A DNA stretch of 64,000 nucleotides from Roseimicrobium gellanilyticum (GCF_003315205.1 NZ_QNRR01000005.1:186001-250000), one strand, 5' to 3'; shown: positions 46,638-54,761, numbered from the stretch's first letter. Made by a program: numbers and translations. The notes: generated by a model from the sequence alone, not told the origin.

Positions 46638-46670
46638 CCGTAAGAAAGTAGTCCGCCGAGCTTCGGCGGT
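46638..46670 (+). repeat. 33-bp palindrome-containing repeat, copy 2
   Basis: Direct repeat of copy 1 (32 of 33 bases identical), 39 bp after the stop of the Imm1-like gene. It contains the perfect palindrome CCGCCGA-GCT-TCGGCGG. It forms an inverted pair with the partial copy at 46771-46797, around the glyA terminator. Confidence 0.9.
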
Positions 46671-46691
46671 GAGGATGGCCCACGCGGGACA

Positions 46692-46728
46692 CAAAAAACA
46701 ACCCCGTCTCGTGAGAGACAGGGTTGTG
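46692..46728 (-). terminator. Rho-independent terminator of glyA
   Basis: Read on the minus strand: a stem of about 13 bp (one mismatch) with a four-base loop, then a run of six T. It lies about 70 bp after the glyA stop, between the two inverted repeat copies. Confidence 0.85.
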
Positions 46729-46770
46729 CAATCGTCAAAGAAGTTGGGAACGCAGGAGTCGCTTCTACTG

Positions 46771-46797
46771 ACCGCCGAAGCTCGACGGACTACTTTC
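46771..46797 (-). repeat. inverted partial copy of the 33-bp repeat, copy 3
   Basis: On the minus strand it matches the last 27 bases of copy 2 with one mismatch, and it overlaps the GA of the glyA TGA stop (46796-46798). So in this window two of three copies overlap the stop codon of the neighbouring gene. Confidence 0.88.
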
Positions 46798-48316
46798 AGG
46801 CAAAGGCCTTCTGCAGCACCCCGAGATCCAGCGTGGGGTATACGGGATACTTCGCTAGAAGCTTGTGCACGCGGTCGAGGGCTTCTTTTTCAGCAGCGGG
46901 CTCGATGGTGAACTTGGCCTTGCTGGGTGTGCCGGCCTGTTCTCCTGACTGCACCGTCTCCGGCTTGGTGTTGGAGAGGATGAGCTTCAGCACGGCGGCG
47001 ATTTCCTTCATCTCCTCCGGTCCCATGCCGAGGGTGGTCGTGGCCGGGGTGCCGACGCGCAGACCGCTGGTGTACCAGGGGCCGTTCGGGTCGAAGGGGA
47101 GGGAGTTGCGGTTCAGCGTGATGCCGCAGCGGCGAACGGCCGTTTCCGCCTGGCGACCGGTGAGGCCGAAGGAGCGGACATCGATGAGCAGCAGGTGATT
47201 GTCCGTGCCACCGGTGGGGATGGTCATGCCCTCGGCCACGCAGGCCTCGGCAAGCGCGCGGGAGTTTTCGAGGATCTTGGCGGCGTATTCTTTGAAGGCG
47301 GGTTGGTTGGCCTCGGTGAAGGCCACGGCCTTGGCAGCCATCACGTGCGGGAGCGGACCGCCGAGGACCATGGGGCAGCCCTTGTCCACGTATTCAGCGA
47401 ATTCCTTGGTGCAGAACACCGCGCCACCACGGGGGCCGCGCAGGGTCTTGTGCGTGGTGGTGGTCAGCACGTGGGCGAAGGGAGCGGGATTGTAGTCGCC
47501 CTCGAACACACCACCGGCCACGAGACCGGCGAAGTGGGCCATGTCCACCATGAGGACGGCACCCACCTTGTCCGCGATCTCGCGCATGCGACGGAAGTCG
47601 ATCTTCCGCGGATAGGCACTGTAACCGGCCAGCAGGATGAGCGGCTTCAACTCCGTGGCCTGCTTCTCAATCACGTCATAGTCCAGCAGGCCGGTCTCCT
47701 TGCTCACGGTGTAGGAGTGCGCCTCGAACATCTGAGCGGAGAGATTGTGGCGGTAGCCGTGGGTAAGGTGGCCACCGGAGTAGTAGTCCAGGCCCAGCAA
47801 ACGCTGGTTGCCGCAGATGCCGCGGACCTTGTTCCAGTCTTCCACGGAGAGCTTGGCGGGATTGGTCTCGCCCAGTTCCGCAAGGGCGGGGGTCAGCACA
47901 CGTGCGCTGAGGATGGCCCAGTAGGCGACCATGTTCGCGTCCGCACCGCTGTGGGGTTGCACGTAGGCGTGCTCCACGCCGAAGAGCTTGCGCGCCTGCT
48001 CGCACGCGGCGGCCTCAATGTCGTCCACGTTGTCGCAGCCGGCGTAAAAGCGGGAGAAGGGGAAGCCCTCGGCGTATTTGTCCGTGAGGAGATTGCCCAT
48101 CGTGAGCTGCGTGGCGAGCGAGCAGTAGTTTTCACTGGCGATGAGCTTCAGGTGGCTGCGCTGGTCCGCGAGTTCCTTCACGACGGAGCGGGCAATCCCG
48201 GGGGCGACACGCGCGGTCTCGGTCAGGTTCGCCAGGTAGGCGACCGTGGCATTGTCGAGACGCTCAGCGGGCGTTTCCTTGAGGTAATCGAGAAGTGGGG
48301 AAGAAAGTGCGGACAT
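46796..48316 (-). CDS. glyA: serine hydroxymethyltransferase, long PVC/chlamydia-like form
   Basis: A 506-residue PLP enzyme that interconverts serine and glycine and supplies one-carbon units. The N-terminal LIASENYCS, the substrate motifs YVQPHSGADAN and VDMAHFAGLVAGG, and the PLP-lysine motif TTTTHKTLRGPRGG are all intact. It is about 85 residues longer than common GlyA. An extra block sits after the SGADAN motif (VLTPALAELGETNPAKLSVE... LDYYSGGHLTHG), and the C-terminus carries an added helical tail. The same long form is known from Chlamydiae, supporting a PVC origin. The ATG at 48316 is used instead of a TTG two codons earlier. A terminator follows. Confidence 0.96.
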   Translation of the reverse strand: MSALSSPLLDYLKETPAERLDNATVAYLANLTETARVAPGIARSVVKELADQRSHLKLIASENYCSLATQLTMGNLLTDKYAEGFPFSRFYAGCDNVDDIEAAACEQARKLFGVEHAYVQPHSGADANMVAYWAILSARVLTPALAELGETNPAKLSVEDWNKVRGICGNQRLLGLDYYSGGHLTHGYRHNLSAQMFEAHSYTVSKETGLLDYDVIEKQATELKPLILLAGYSAYPRKIDFRRMREIADKVGAVLMVDMAHFAGLVAGGVFEGDYNPAPFAHVLTTTTHKTLRGPRGGAVFCTKEFAEYVDKGCPMVLGGPLPHVMAAKAVAFTEANQPAFKEYAAKILENSRALAEACVAEGMTIPTGGTDNHLLLIDVRSFGLTGRQAETAVRRCGITLNRNSLPFDPNGPWYTSGLRVGTPATTTLGMGPEEMKEIAAVLKLILSNTKPETVQSGEQAGTPSKAKFTIEPAAEKEALDRVHKLLAKYPVYPTLDLGVLQKAFA

Positions 48317-48509
48317 GGGCAAAAAGAGAAAAGGTGGAGATGCCGCACGGTGGCACGGAACGCACTTTCCGCGAATTCATCTTCTTGGAGATCTGCATTC
48401 GCAGAACTAATAAATCCGGCTTCAAGCCAACCAAGAATGCTTTGGGGACGGGCATGGGGATTGGATTGCCCCTACTGAGGAGCCTGATCGGGGGTGGTGT
48501 TTTTGGGAG

Positions 48510-48607
48510 CCTTCCGCGACCAGCGGTCGCAGCCACAGAATTCGGTACCGAGCTGATTCCATCCAGTTATGCCTTTTCCTGTGGCCGCGACCGCTGGTCG
48601 CGGAAGG
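48510..48607. repeat. REPIN-like inverted-repeat element, copy B
   Basis: Two long arms (about 48510-48538 and 48579-48607), inverted complements with one mismatch and one unpaired base, around a roughly 40-base centre. The inner 22-base left arm (48514-48535) is identical to that of copy A at 28825-28846. It lies between glyA's start and the 3' end of the SGNH hydrolase gene. Confidence 0.88.
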
Positions 48608-48616
48608 ACGCTCCTA

Positions 48617-49774
48617 TCAGGACCTCGCCGCAGAGAGCTCGCGCATCTTCTCAAGGAGTGCCTGGCGCTTTTTGAGGGTTTCGGGCAGTTCCGCACGGGC
48701 CTTGAGATAGGGCGTGGCGAGCTGTTCCCAAGACTTCCCGGCCGGAGTGTCGGGAGTCATTTTCTTGTTCCGCTCGTCCATCCAGGTCTTCACGGCGGCA
48801 TCGTCTTTGGGGTCGATGTTGGCGCCGCGCATCGAGACTTCCATGCGGGCGATGGTGCGCAAAGGCATACCGAGGGTGAACCGTTCGGTGCTGAGCGTGG
48901 CGATTTCTGTGGCCTTCTTGGTGCTGGCATCGGTGCCGACCGCAGGAGTGGTGCTGCCCATCAATTCTTCGGCAGGAACAATCTTCGCCAGCACCGGGTC
49001 GTTCACGCCGGTGACGATGGGGAGCTTGCCGCTTTCATGCAGCGTGAATCCCTGGCCACGCAGGAAAAGGCTGGCCATCACGAGGTGTCCAGGAAGACCG
49101 GGATGCACGCGGTCACGACCAACGAGGGCAAACCCGGGATCTAGCTTCTGTCCTTCGGACATGAGCTTGGTCATCGGGCCGTGGAAATCGATCACGGCGG
49201 TGTTGTACTTCTGGGCAAACTCACCGCAGATCTCTGAGCACTTGGCGAGGGCGCCATTGGCTCCTTTGCGGGCGGGCTTGCCGGTAATTTCCGCGGTTTC
49301 GTCATAAGGCGACGGCTTTACTAGAATGATGGCGGCCTTGCTGCGCTTCTGGATGGCTTCAATCAGTGCTGCCATGTTCTTGCGATAATCGGTGATGGAT
49401 TTTTCGCGGCCAGCGAGCATCTCTGGTGTGGGATTGGGGCTGTCGTAGTTTCCATGGCCGATGTCATTCATGCCCAGCATGATCACGATCACGGTAGGTT
49501 GATGCACGAGCACGTCCCAGTCGAGACGCTTCAGGGCGCCGTCCGCGCGATCACCACCGATGCCGCAGTTGACGATGTTGATCTTCTTCTCCGGCTGACG
49601 GCTCACGTAGAAGAGTTCGATGTAGCGGTGCCAATTGCCACCGTGCGTGATGCTGTCCCCGAGGAAGCAGATGGTGTCGCCATCGGTGAAGAGCTTCGGC
49701 GTTGATTGAGCAGCGAGAGGTGCGGTGAACGTACAGGCGATGACCAGTGCGAGGGAAAGGAGCAGGCGGTGCAT
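48617..49774 (-). CDS. exported SGNH/GDSL-type esterase
   Basis: A 385-residue exported hydrolase. A Sec signal peptide (about 1-22) precedes the SGNH blocks: block I ICFLGDSITHGG (catalytic Ser), block II NCGIGGDRADG, block III VIMLGMNDIGHG, and block V DRVHPGLPGH (catalytic Asp and His). The C-terminal ~120 residues are helical and charged, an extension found in related verrucomicrobial proteins. Enzymes of this kind remove acetyl or other acyl groups from sugars and polysaccharides. It stands in a run of minus-strand genes upstream of glyA, with an alpha/beta hydrolase gene next to it, consistent with use of acylated glycans. Confidence 0.9.
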   Translation of the reverse strand: MHRLLLSLALVIACTFTAPLAAQSTPKLFTDGDTICFLGDSITHGGNWHRYIELFYVSRQPEKKINIVNCGIGGDRADGALKRLDWDVLVHQPTVIVIMLGMNDIGHGNYDSPNPTPEMLAGREKSITDYRKNMAALIEAIQKRSKAAIILVKPSPYDETAEITGKPARKGANGALAKCSEICGEFAQKYNTAVIDFHGPMTKLMSEGQKLDPGFALVGRDRVHPGLPGHLVMASLFLRGQGFTLHESGKLPIVTGVNDPVLAKIVPAEELMGSTTPAVGTDASTKKATEIATLSTERFTLGMPLRTIARMEVSMRGANIDPKDDAAVKTWMDERNKKMTPDTPAGKSWEQLATPYLKARAELPETLKKRQALLEKMRELSAARS

Positions 49775-49830
49775 GATGAGGTGTGATGGGAGGTGATGTG
49801 ATGCGAGAACCAGGTGATGCGTATGGGGAG

Positions 49831-50727
49831 CTATTTCACGAGCTGCATGACCTTCATCCAGGCGGTGAGGCGCTGAGGCCAGTCCGTGGGGCAGGGGACA
49901 TCGGCGGGACGAAGTCCAAAACCGTGACCGCCTCTCGCATAAAGGTGCGCCTCAGTGGGAATGGCGGCGGCCTGGAGTTGGAGGAAGAGAAGCAGGCTGC
50001 CTTCGATCTTTGCGCCTTTGTCATCGGCGGCGTGGGCGATGAAGACGGGCGGCATGGTCTTGTCCACTTTGATATCGGCGCGCAGTTTTGTGGCGTCGGC
50101 GTTGTCCTGTAGTTTCCAGGGATAGACGAGCGCGAGGAAATCCGGACGGCAGGAAGCCGCATCGATCTTCCCAGAGGTTTTGTACGTGGGATTCGCGTGA
50201 TTGCTGGTGGCAATCACGGCCACCTGGCCGCCCGCACTGATGCCCAGAAGGCCGATGCGTGCAGGGTCCACACCGAACTCTGCAGCCCGCTTGCGCACCA
50301 GCGCGACAGAGCGCTGGGCATCCATCACGGGCCCGAGCTGGGGATCCTTTGAGCCATTCGGTGAGGTACGGTACTTCAGCACAAAGGCGGTCGTTCCGTT
50401 TTCATTGAGATAGGCCGCGACCTCGCCGCCTTCCAGATCCAGGGCCAGTTTGCTGAAGCCGCCGCCGGGACAAATGATCACTGCCGTGTTATTGGTTTTG
50501 TCCTTCGGCGCGGGATACACCTGCAAGGTAGCCTCCGTGACGCCTTCGAGCCGGACCACCTTCTTCGCATTCGGCGCGTCAGGCAGTACTCGTTCTGGAG
50601 CCTTGTCATTCACCGGACCCTGCACGCCGTCTGGCCACACGGGTAGGGTTTGCGCAGGTTCAGGCGCGGCCCCGAAGGCCATGCCGGAGGTGAAGCAGCC
50701 GATGAGGAGAGCGAGGACAGCTTTCAT
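49831..50727 (-). CDS. exported alpha/beta hydrolase, BD-FAE/carbohydrate-esterase-like
   Basis: A 298-residue exported esterase. The ATG at 50727 gives a clear signal peptide (AVLALLIGCFTSGMAFGA). The oxyanion motif AVIICPGGGF, the nucleophile elbow GISAGGQ (catalytic Ser), an Asp in FIAHAADD and a final His in YARGGHGFGL form a complete triad arrangement. The pattern matches acetyl-xylan esterase and feruloyl-esterase-like hydrolases that act with glycan-degrading enzymes. It lies 56 bp upstream of the SGNH gene on the same strand, so the two may be cotranscribed. It is divergent from the TPR gene (129 bp between starts). Confidence 0.86.
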   Translation of the reverse strand: MKAVLALLIGCFTSGMAFGAAPEPAQTLPVWPDGVQGPVNDKAPERVLPDAPNAKKVVRLEGVTEATLQVYPAPKDKTNNTAVIICPGGGFSKLALDLEGGEVAAYLNENGTTAFVLKYRTSPNGSKDPQLGPVMDAQRSVALVRKRAAEFGVDPARIGLLGISAGGQVAVIATSNHANPTYKTSGKIDAASCRPDFLALVYPWKLQDNADATKLRADIKVDKTMPPVFIAHAADDKGAKIEGSLLLFLQLQAAAIPTEAHLYARGGHGFGLRPADVPCPTDWPQRLTAWMKVMQLVK

Positions 50728-50856
50728 GAGAGGAAGGAACACAAGAACACACCGGCACGTCCTCTTGTTTCAACGCAGGCAGATTCGTGCCGTCCAAGTT
50801 TGCCTTGCCACCTCATGGAAGAGGCGGCATCCGTCCTGTCCCCCTTCCCTTCCTCC

Positions 50857-52008
50857 ATGCGTCTCTCTGCACTCATTCCATTACTGACGGTGTGCCTCGT
50901 ATTCGTGGCTGGCTCCGTGTCCGCCCAGACGTTTCGCGAGAAGGCTTTGGATGCCGCCAAGGTGGGGGACAATGACGTTGCCATTGAGAACTTCGAGAAG
51001 GCGCTGAACTCGACGCTCAAGGTCTTCAAGGACGATCATGTGGAAGTGATCACGGCACGTCTGGAGCTGGGAGAAGCTTACCGCGCCGCCGGCAGATGGG
51101 ACGATGCCATCGGTCAGCTCGACTACGTGTGGAAGCGTGCTCGTTTCGACGCTGAGCAGAACAAGCGATGGGATGGTGAAGAGGGGCACCTCGCGTATGC
51201 CGCTGGTGAAAAGCTGGGTCGTGCCATGCAAGGAGCCGCACGCTATGCTGAAGCGGCCGTCGTATTCGCCACCACCATCAGCGACGGGGAAAAGTCGGGT
51301 CGTGATCCCGACCAATTGCTGATCCTGGATGCCCTGCTGGCGGACACCCTATTGTTATTGGATCGCGTGGAAGATGCCAGCCAGGCCGTTGCGCGTGCTC
51401 GCGAACGTATCCAGACGAAATATGCCAGTCAGCCAGAGAACCAGGTGCGCGCGTTGTCCACGCTGGTGACTCTCTACCACCACCATCGCCAGCACGTGAA
51501 GGCGTTTCCCATCGCCCAGGAAGCTGTCGACATTGCCAACAAAAGCCTGCCTCCGCCGAGTCTCGTGACGGCCCAGGCACTCTTGAACCTGGGTTCCGTG
51601 GCCCTGCATGCCGATGGACAGCTCGATGTCGCCATCAAGTCGCTGAGGGGTGCGGAAGAAACCTATGTGAAGCTGAAAGGCCCCGAGGCTCCGGAGTTGA
51701 TGAACATCCAGCTCAACCTCAGCCAGGCGGAGTCCGTGAAAAAGAATTACAAGGAAGCCGAGTCACGCGGCATGCAGGCCCTGAGCATTGCGCGGCTTCA
51801 CTATCCCGCCGATTCATTGGAGAACGCCCAGTGCCTGCACAATCTGGCCAACTGCTACATGGAACTGAGGCAGCCGGGAAAGGCGAGTGATCTCTATGCG
51901 ACCGCTCTGAATATTTTTGAGAAAACCCTGGGTCGGGATCATCCCCAAGCTGTGGAGGCAAAGAAGATGCTCGAGGCAGCGAGAAAGTCGGCGGAGCGGG
52001 GAGAGTGA
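50857..52008 (+). CDS. exported TPR-repeat protein
   Basis: A 383-residue exported protein. The start at 50857 gives a signal peptide (LSALIPLLTVCLVFVAGSVSA); longer in-frame starts overlap the divergent hydrolase promoter. The mature part is a chain of about seven TPR-like helix pairs (EKALDAAKVGDNDVAIENFEKAL, RLELGEAYRAAGRWDDAIGQLDY, CLHNLANCYMELRQPGKASDLYATAL), so it probably serves as a protein-protein interaction scaffold in the periplasm. No enzymatic domain is evident. A small zinc-ribbon gene follows within 62 bp of its stop. Confidence 0.85.
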   Translation: MRLSALIPLLTVCLVFVAGSVSAQTFREKALDAAKVGDNDVAIENFEKALNSTLKVFKDDHVEVITARLELGEAYRAAGRWDDAIGQLDYVWKRARFDAEQNKRWDGEEGHLAYAAGEKLGRAMQGAARYAEAAVVFATTISDGEKSGRDPDQLLILDALLADTLLLLDRVEDASQAVARARERIQTKYASQPENQVRALSTLVTLYHHHRQHVKAFPIAQEAVDIANKSLPPPSLVTAQALLNLGSVALHADGQLDVAIKSLRGAEETYVKLKGPEAPELMNIQLNLSQAESVKKNYKEAESRGMQALSIARLHYPADSLENAQCLHNLANCYMELRQPGKASDLYATALNIFEKTLGRDHPQAVEAKKMLEAARKSAERGE

Positions 52009-52070
52009 CTGCGCGACCACTTGAAGAGTGCCACGGATGTGGCACCTTCAGGCAGTCAACGCCTGTTCCC

Positions 52071-52304
52071 ATGAACTGCCCGCACTGCCAGCGTTTGCTC
52101 TATAGCCGTAGTCAGAGGAAGTGTGGTTACTGCGGAAGGGAATTGCCTGCCGAGATTTTGTTTTCCGAAGCTGAGGTGGAGAAGATCCGGGCTGAGCAGC
52201 AGGCCATCAATCACCGTCGCGCCCTGGCCAAGGCGAAAGAAGAAGAGGAAAAGGAAGAGGCGGCCAAGGCGGGTGGCGACATGCCCGCGGCTTTCATAAC
52301 GTAG
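52071..52304 (+). CDS. small zinc-ribbon protein with charged helical tail
   Basis: A 77-residue protein. MNCPHCQRLLYSRSQRKCGYCGRELP has two CxxC pairs (CPHC and CGYC) that should bind one zinc. The rest is a Lys/Glu/Ala-rich helix (EEEEKEEAAKAGG), then a short hydrophobic end. A GTG start at 52005, overlapping the TPR stop, is possible and would add 22 residues with a further CxxC; I prefer the ATG at 52071. Role unknown. Confidence 0.6.
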   Translation: MNCPHCQRLLYSRSQRKCGYCGRELPAEILFSEAEVEKIRAEQQAINHRRALAKAKEEEEKEEAAKAGGDMPAAFIT

Positions 52305-52342
52305 CCGTATTGCACGGCGGCCAGAAGAGTGGGGGGTGTTTT

Positions 52343-52720
52343 CTAGATGAGTCCCTCCATCAACGAACGCTTCAGCAGTCCGTCGTCGCCGATGAAAGCG
52401 ATGGAATAGGGCATGGGACACCTGAGACGTCGCATCCACCACAAGGTATCTTCGTAGCTGGTGATGCGCACGGTACCGTCGCATTCCTGGACCATTGGGA
52501 AGTCGCGGGTCGAGCCGGACTTGTAATGGATCGTGAGGGTCGAGTTTGCGAAGGAGTAGCGGATGTAACTGAGTTCGCGAGGGGAATTCGGCCAGTCCAG
52601 CTCCCAGTGGTTTCCACCTTGGGCATCGAAGTGATAGATCATCGTTTCCGAAGAGCGCGGGACGGAACTCCGGACGAAGAGCCACGAGCCGACGATGCCG
52701 CGAGTGACGGGCTTGCTCAC
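52343..52720 (-). CDS. small protein of unknown function
   Basis: A 125-residue protein starting at GTG. It is beta-rich with many aromatics (GIVGSWLFVRSS, YHFDAQGGNHWELDW, LSYIRYSFANSTLTIHYKSG), reminiscent of small lipocalin-like or DUF-type beta-barrel proteins. I do not recognise a family. It is on the strand opposite its neighbours and lies in a patch of small orphan genes (52.0-53.7 kb). Confidence 0.5.
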   Translation of the reverse strand: MSKPVTRGIVGSWLFVRSSVPRSSETMIYHFDAQGGNHWELDWPNSPRELSYIRYSFANSTLTIHYKSGSTRDFPMVQECDGTVRITSYEDTLWWMRRLRCPMPYSIAFIGDDGLLKRSLMEGLI

Positions 52721-52798
52721 AGGTGAGGTACCGGAGCGCCTGCCAGTCCTTTTGCACGCGCATGGAGTCGTCTTGCGTTAGTGCTCACTGGCTGGACA

Positions 52799-53383
52799 AT
52801 GGCGCTTGGAGATGCATTGCTCTCCACCATGCCAGGATCCAATGCCGAACTCTTTCTCGAGTATCTCGACAACACCTTTGGAAAAGAGGATCAAATTCTG
52901 TCTGAGCAAGCAGAGGATGGCGGACCGAAAATCGCTATGTTTGTTTATCGTGAATGTCCGGAACCCGGGATGGTAACCGGAGTGACCTTTGGCCTTAGTC
53001 ACCGAGCTCATCCCGACTGGAAATTCGGTCGGCCAGAAATGGTCATCTCCATGGAATCCGAGAGTCTGGATTGGCCAAGTGCGGCGCTGGGTTTGACCGC
53101 GTATTTTGCGGGGAAGAAGCGCTTCTGCTATGGAGACGTATTTACGGTTGATGGCACACTCACCAGCGAAACGGAGATGGATGGTGTATTGATCTTCGCC
53201 CAGTCACTGCTCGATCCGGAGGCAGCGACTGTGCAGTTGCGGGACTACAGAGCCACGCTCTACCAGTATTATCCCATTCATTCTGCGGAGATTCCCATTT
53301 ACGAGAAGCTCGGGCTGGAAGGCTTCTGGAACCATCCCGAGTTTGGGATGTACGATCCAAAACGCAAACCCATCAAAGAGTGA
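52799..53383 (+). CDS. suppressor-of-fused (SUFU)-domain protein (immunity-like)
   Basis: A 194-residue protein. GMVTGVTFGLSHRAHPDWKFGRPEMVISMESESLDW, then FAGKKRFCYGDVF and MDGVLIFAQSLLDP follow the SUFU pattern. In bacteria, SUFU-family proteins are commonly immunity factors of polymorphic toxin systems. No toxin gene is adjacent, so it is an orphan like the Imm1-like gene 6 kb upstream. The ATG at 52799 is favoured over the GTG at 52781. The gene converges with the small gene that follows. Confidence 0.78.
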   Translation: MALGDALLSTMPGSNAELFLEYLDNTFGKEDQILSEQAEDGGPKIAMFVYRECPEPGMVTGVTFGLSHRAHPDWKFGRPEMVISMESESLDWPSAALGLTAYFAGKKRFCYGDVFTVDGTLTSETEMDGVLIFAQSLLDPEAATVQLRDYRATLYQYYPIHSAEIPIYEKLGLEGFWNHPEFGMYDPKRKPIKE

Positions 53384-53396
53384 ACAGAGGGAAGAG

Positions 53397-53681
53397 CTAT
53401 CTGGCTTTTAGTGAGCGCAAGTAGCGGTCGACGATATGCACCCCTTCTTCCACGAAGTTTACATGGATCGCCTCGCTTGAGGATTTCATCCCACTGTGCT
53501 CCACAATGAAGGGACAATCGTAGCTCGATGACTCAACTTGGATGTCGGGATCCACATCTGGTAACCGGAACCACCACAGGCCGTCGTCATCCGCAGGGAG
53601 GTACTTGCTCATCTGGACCACGACCACATCAGGATGCAGGCGGCGTACTCCAGCGATGATCCTGTCGATATCGTGCTCCAT
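53397..53681 (-). CDS. small protein of unknown function
   Basis: A 94-residue acidic protein (MEHDIDRIIAGVRRLHPD... then a WWFRLPDVDPDIQVESS segment and a basic C-terminus). It has no signal or membrane segment and no motif that I recognise. Its size and place next to the SUFU gene fit a second immunity-type protein, but that is only a guess. It ends 13 bp after the converging SUFU stop. Confidence 0.5.
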   Translation of the reverse strand: MEHDIDRIIAGVRRLHPDVVVVQMSKYLPADDDGLWWFRLPDVDPDIQVESSSYDCPFIVEHSGMKSSSEAIHVNFVEEGVHIVDRYLRSLKAR

Positions 53682-53696
53682 GGGTCACCTGGCTCT

Positions 53697-54722
53697 TCAC
53701 GCCGCCACCCTCACAAGTTCCCCACTCTCCAGCGCTTCCGCCGCGGCCTGCACCACGCGCATGTACTTCATGCCTTCGAGGAAGTCTGGCTTCGGGCGTG
53801 GCGCTTTCGGATCGAGCACGGCGTTGATGAAGTCGCGTTCCACGGTCCACTCCTTCACTTCATCTGCGGGGATGGGTATTACCTGCATGTCGCCGCCGCG
53901 TTTGCTCAGGCGGATTTCATCCGTGATGAAGTTGTAGGTCAACGTGCCTTCGCTGCCATAGATCTCAATGGCGTCCTGCGGCGGGTGCGAGGCAACGCCG
54001 CTGAAAGTAAGATTTCCCCGCGCGCCTTCGCGGAAGGTGCAGAGGACATGGAGGAAGTCCGGCACATCGACGGTATAGCCGTCGCGCACGGGGGTGATCA
54101 CGGCGCCATCGGCCTGCACGGAAGTGATGTCGCCCAGCCAGCGCTGGATGACTTCCACATAGATGCCGAAGGTGAGCACCTGCAGGCCGCTGATTTCCAC
54201 GCGCTGGCGCCAGTGGGCAGGGGCGATGGGGTCGAGCCAGTTGCCGTTCAGACTGTTCAAGCGGACTTGGTGCACCCGGCCAATCACACCTTCGGCGAGC
54301 AGGCGTCGCATGGTGCGGTCACCGCGCATGCCCTGCGGAGGCGGGCAGAGGGCGGCGACGAGCTCGGAATTGCTGATGCTGGCTTCCCACATGAGTTGGG
54401 CCTCACCGAGGCTGCGGGCCATGCGGGCTTGGCAGAAGACATGTTTCCCCGCCTTCAGGGCGTAGACGCTGCACTCGCTGTGCATGTAGGGGGTGGCGCC
54501 GATCCAGACGACGTTGATGTCATCCCGGCTGGCGAGCTCCCACCATTTCTCCATCGGCTCAGCCTGAGGGACATGCTCCGAGCAGAAGCGGCGGCTGCTT
54601 TCCAAGGACGAGTTGCACACGGCCACAATCTCCACCTCCGGCATGGCCAGAAGGGCGGGTAGATGGCGGGATTTTACGATGCCTCCAGCTCCAATGATGC
54701 CGATGCGCACGGGCTTGCTCAT
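53697..54722 (-). CDS. Gfo/Idh/MocA-family oxidoreductase with altered EKP motif
   Basis: A 341-residue NAD(P)-dependent oxidoreductase of the sugar-dehydrogenase type. The dinucleotide motif RIGIIGAGGIVKSRHLPAL, then VEIVAVCNSS, and AGKHVFCQARMARSLGEA are present. At the last, the EKP motif that normally supplies a catalytic Lys reads QAR, so chemistry may differ or be lost. The C-terminal alpha/beta domain has typical strands (EISGLQVLTFGIY, AIEIYGSEGTLTYNF). The substrate would be a sugar or sugar acid, but this is not predictable. Length is normal. It is on the strand opposite rpmB, with which it shares a divergent promoter region. Confidence 0.88.
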   Translation of the reverse strand: MSKPVRIGIIGAGGIVKSRHLPALLAMPEVEIVAVCNSSLESSRRFCSEHVPQAEPMEKWWELASRDDINVVWIGATPYMHSECSVYALKAGKHVFCQARMARSLGEAQLMWEASISNSELVAALCPPPQGMRGDRTMRRLLAEGVIGRVHQVRLNSLNGNWLDPIAPAHWRQRVEISGLQVLTFGIYVEVIQRWLGDITSVQADGAVITPVRDGYTVDVPDFLHVLCTFREGARGNLTFSGVASHPPQDAIEIYGSEGTLTYNFITDEIRLSKRGGDMQVIPIPADEVKEWTVERDFINAVLDPKAPRPKPDFLEGMKYMRVVQAAAEALESGELVRVAA

Positions 54723-54761
54723 GAAGCCAGTCTGGCGAGTGGGGGAAAGTTTTCAAAATAT

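Noticed and set aside
46156-46670. Integron-type attC sites around the Imm1-like gene
   Set aside because: The repeats contain no GTTRRRY core site and are shorter than attC; no integrase is seen.
46540-46731. A small minus-strand ORF between Imm1-like and glyA genes
   Set aside because: It reads through repeat copy 2 and part of the glyA terminator; the similar peptide in the ORF at 45998-46282 comes from repeat copy 1.
47195-48478. A 427-codon plus-strand ORF opposite glyA
   Set aside because: GlyA is unmistakable on the other strand; this frame is a shadow rich in His, Gly and Val.
48472-48696. A 74-codon ORF across the REPIN-like element
   Set aside because: It is the translation of the inverted repeat itself.
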